Of a stretch of DNA of 6,394 nt, positions 6,124 to 6,394 are shown piece after piece. How positions within the stretch are numbered: the first letter of the stretch is position 1; each line of letters opens with the position of its first letter. The DNA lies in contig JACQQZ010000025.1 of the NCBI GenBank assembly GCA_016206755.1, positions 1 through 6,394 on the forward strand, read 5' to 3'. A model generated the notes under the pieces. That model saw nothing but the letters and a program-made list of their open reading frames with translations, was not told where the DNA came from and made no database searches. The position numbers and the translations under genes are program-made. The DNA comes from Candidatus Omnitrophota bacterium (GTDB lineage: Bacteria > Omnitrophota > Gorgyraeia > 1-14-0-20-64-10 > JACQQZ01).

Positions 6124-6394
6124 GTGGCGCGCAAACGAGAACTGACCCTGCTGGAAAGAATGTATCTCCCGGAAATTCTCCGCGGGCTGGTTCTGACCAC
6201 CCGGCATTTTGGGCGAAACCTCTTCTTTCACATGCTGCATCGCATCGGCCTGGCCAAAGATGTTCGCGCGGCGGTCACTTATCAATACCCGGAGGAACAA
6301 AGACCGCTTTCTCCGCGCTTGCGCAGCCGCCATCGCTTGACGCAGCGCACTGACGGGACTCCGCGCTGCGTCGGCTGCATGATGTGCGAGACCG
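6124..6394 (+). CDS. nuoI: NADH-quinone oxidoreductase subunit I, 3'-partial (23-kDa-type, two [4Fe-4S] clusters)
   Basis: Ferredoxin-like subunit that relays electrons from NuoG to NuoB through clusters N6a and N6b at the membrane surface. Ninety codons are visible from GTG 6124. The first part (about 8-45, LTLLERMYLPEILRGLVLTTRHFGRNLFFHML) is the amphipathic N-terminal region. TYQYPEEQRPLSPRLRSRHRL (52-72) is the typical linker, and DGTPRCVGCMMCET starts the first cluster motif with C82, C85 and C88. The fourth cysteine of that motif and the whole second motif lie beyond the window. GTG 6124 was chosen because an in-frame TGA at 6109-6111 limits the frame and GAGGA precedes it. ATG 6160 would begin at MYLPEIL and is the alternative. 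An out-of-frame ATG at 6122 overlaps the GTG (ATGTG) and would give only seven residues. The 23-nt gap from nuoH is the largest between genes in the window. Confidence 0.93.
   Translation, partial: MARKRELTLLERMYLPEILRGLVLTTRHFGRNLFFHMLHRIGLAKDVRAAVTYQYPEEQRPLSPRLRSRHRLTQRTDGTPRCVGCMMCET

Overview
The window is a contiguous stretch of a bacterial nuo operon encoding the proton-pumping NADH:quinone oxidoreductase (respiratory complex I). Seven genes lie on the + strand in the order nuoC (3' part only), nuoD, nuoE, nuoF, nuoG, nuoH, nuoI (5' part only). The neighbours nuoA/nuoB and nuoJ-nuoN would be expected just outside the window. Nearly every base is coding. I see no internal promoter, terminator, RNA gene, CRISPR array or complete mobile element.

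Layout: positions 1-362 hold the C-terminal part of nuoC. Its first ~75 bases are an unusual GC-rich, palindromic, repeat-like sequence. nuoD (362-1702) and nuoE (1704-2171) encode the 49-kDa-type quinone-site subunit and the 24-kDa-type [2Fe-2S] subunit. nuoF (2171-3454) and nuoG (3435-5018) encode the FMN/NADH subunit and the long iron-sulfur subunit. nuoH (5015-6100) is the membrane subunit at the base of the quinone channel. nuoI (6124-6394, running off the end) is the two-cluster ferredoxin-like subunit. Junctions are very tight: TGATG for C/D and E/F, a 1-nt gap for D/E, a 20-nt overlap for F/G, ATGA for G/H, and a 23-nt gap for H/I. This implies one transcript with translational coupling.

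Together the proteins describe the electron path NADH -> FMN (NuoF) -> N3 (NuoF) -> N1b/N4/N5 (NuoG) -> NuoI clusters -> quinone at the NuoD/NuoH interface, with N1a in NuoE off the main path. All visible cofactor ligands are present, so the complex looks functional apart from the open question about nuoC.

Organism: a moderately GC-rich bacterium with separate nuoC and nuoD (not the fused nuoCD of enterobacteria), the full N/Q-module gene set, and a short NuoG (527 aa). The subunit wording reminds me of uncultivated lineages such as Omnitrophota or other PVC-type bacteria, or deltaproteobacteria-like groups. This is recollection only and the phylum is not settled by this sequence.

Most of the window is ordinary, conserved respiratory machinery. 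I found no new biological system. The points worth a second look are the palindromic repeat that reads in frame through the upstream part of nuoC, a triple 11-bp tandem repeat forming the nuoH/nuoI junction, extra cysteines beside the NuoE cluster, and the compact NuoG.
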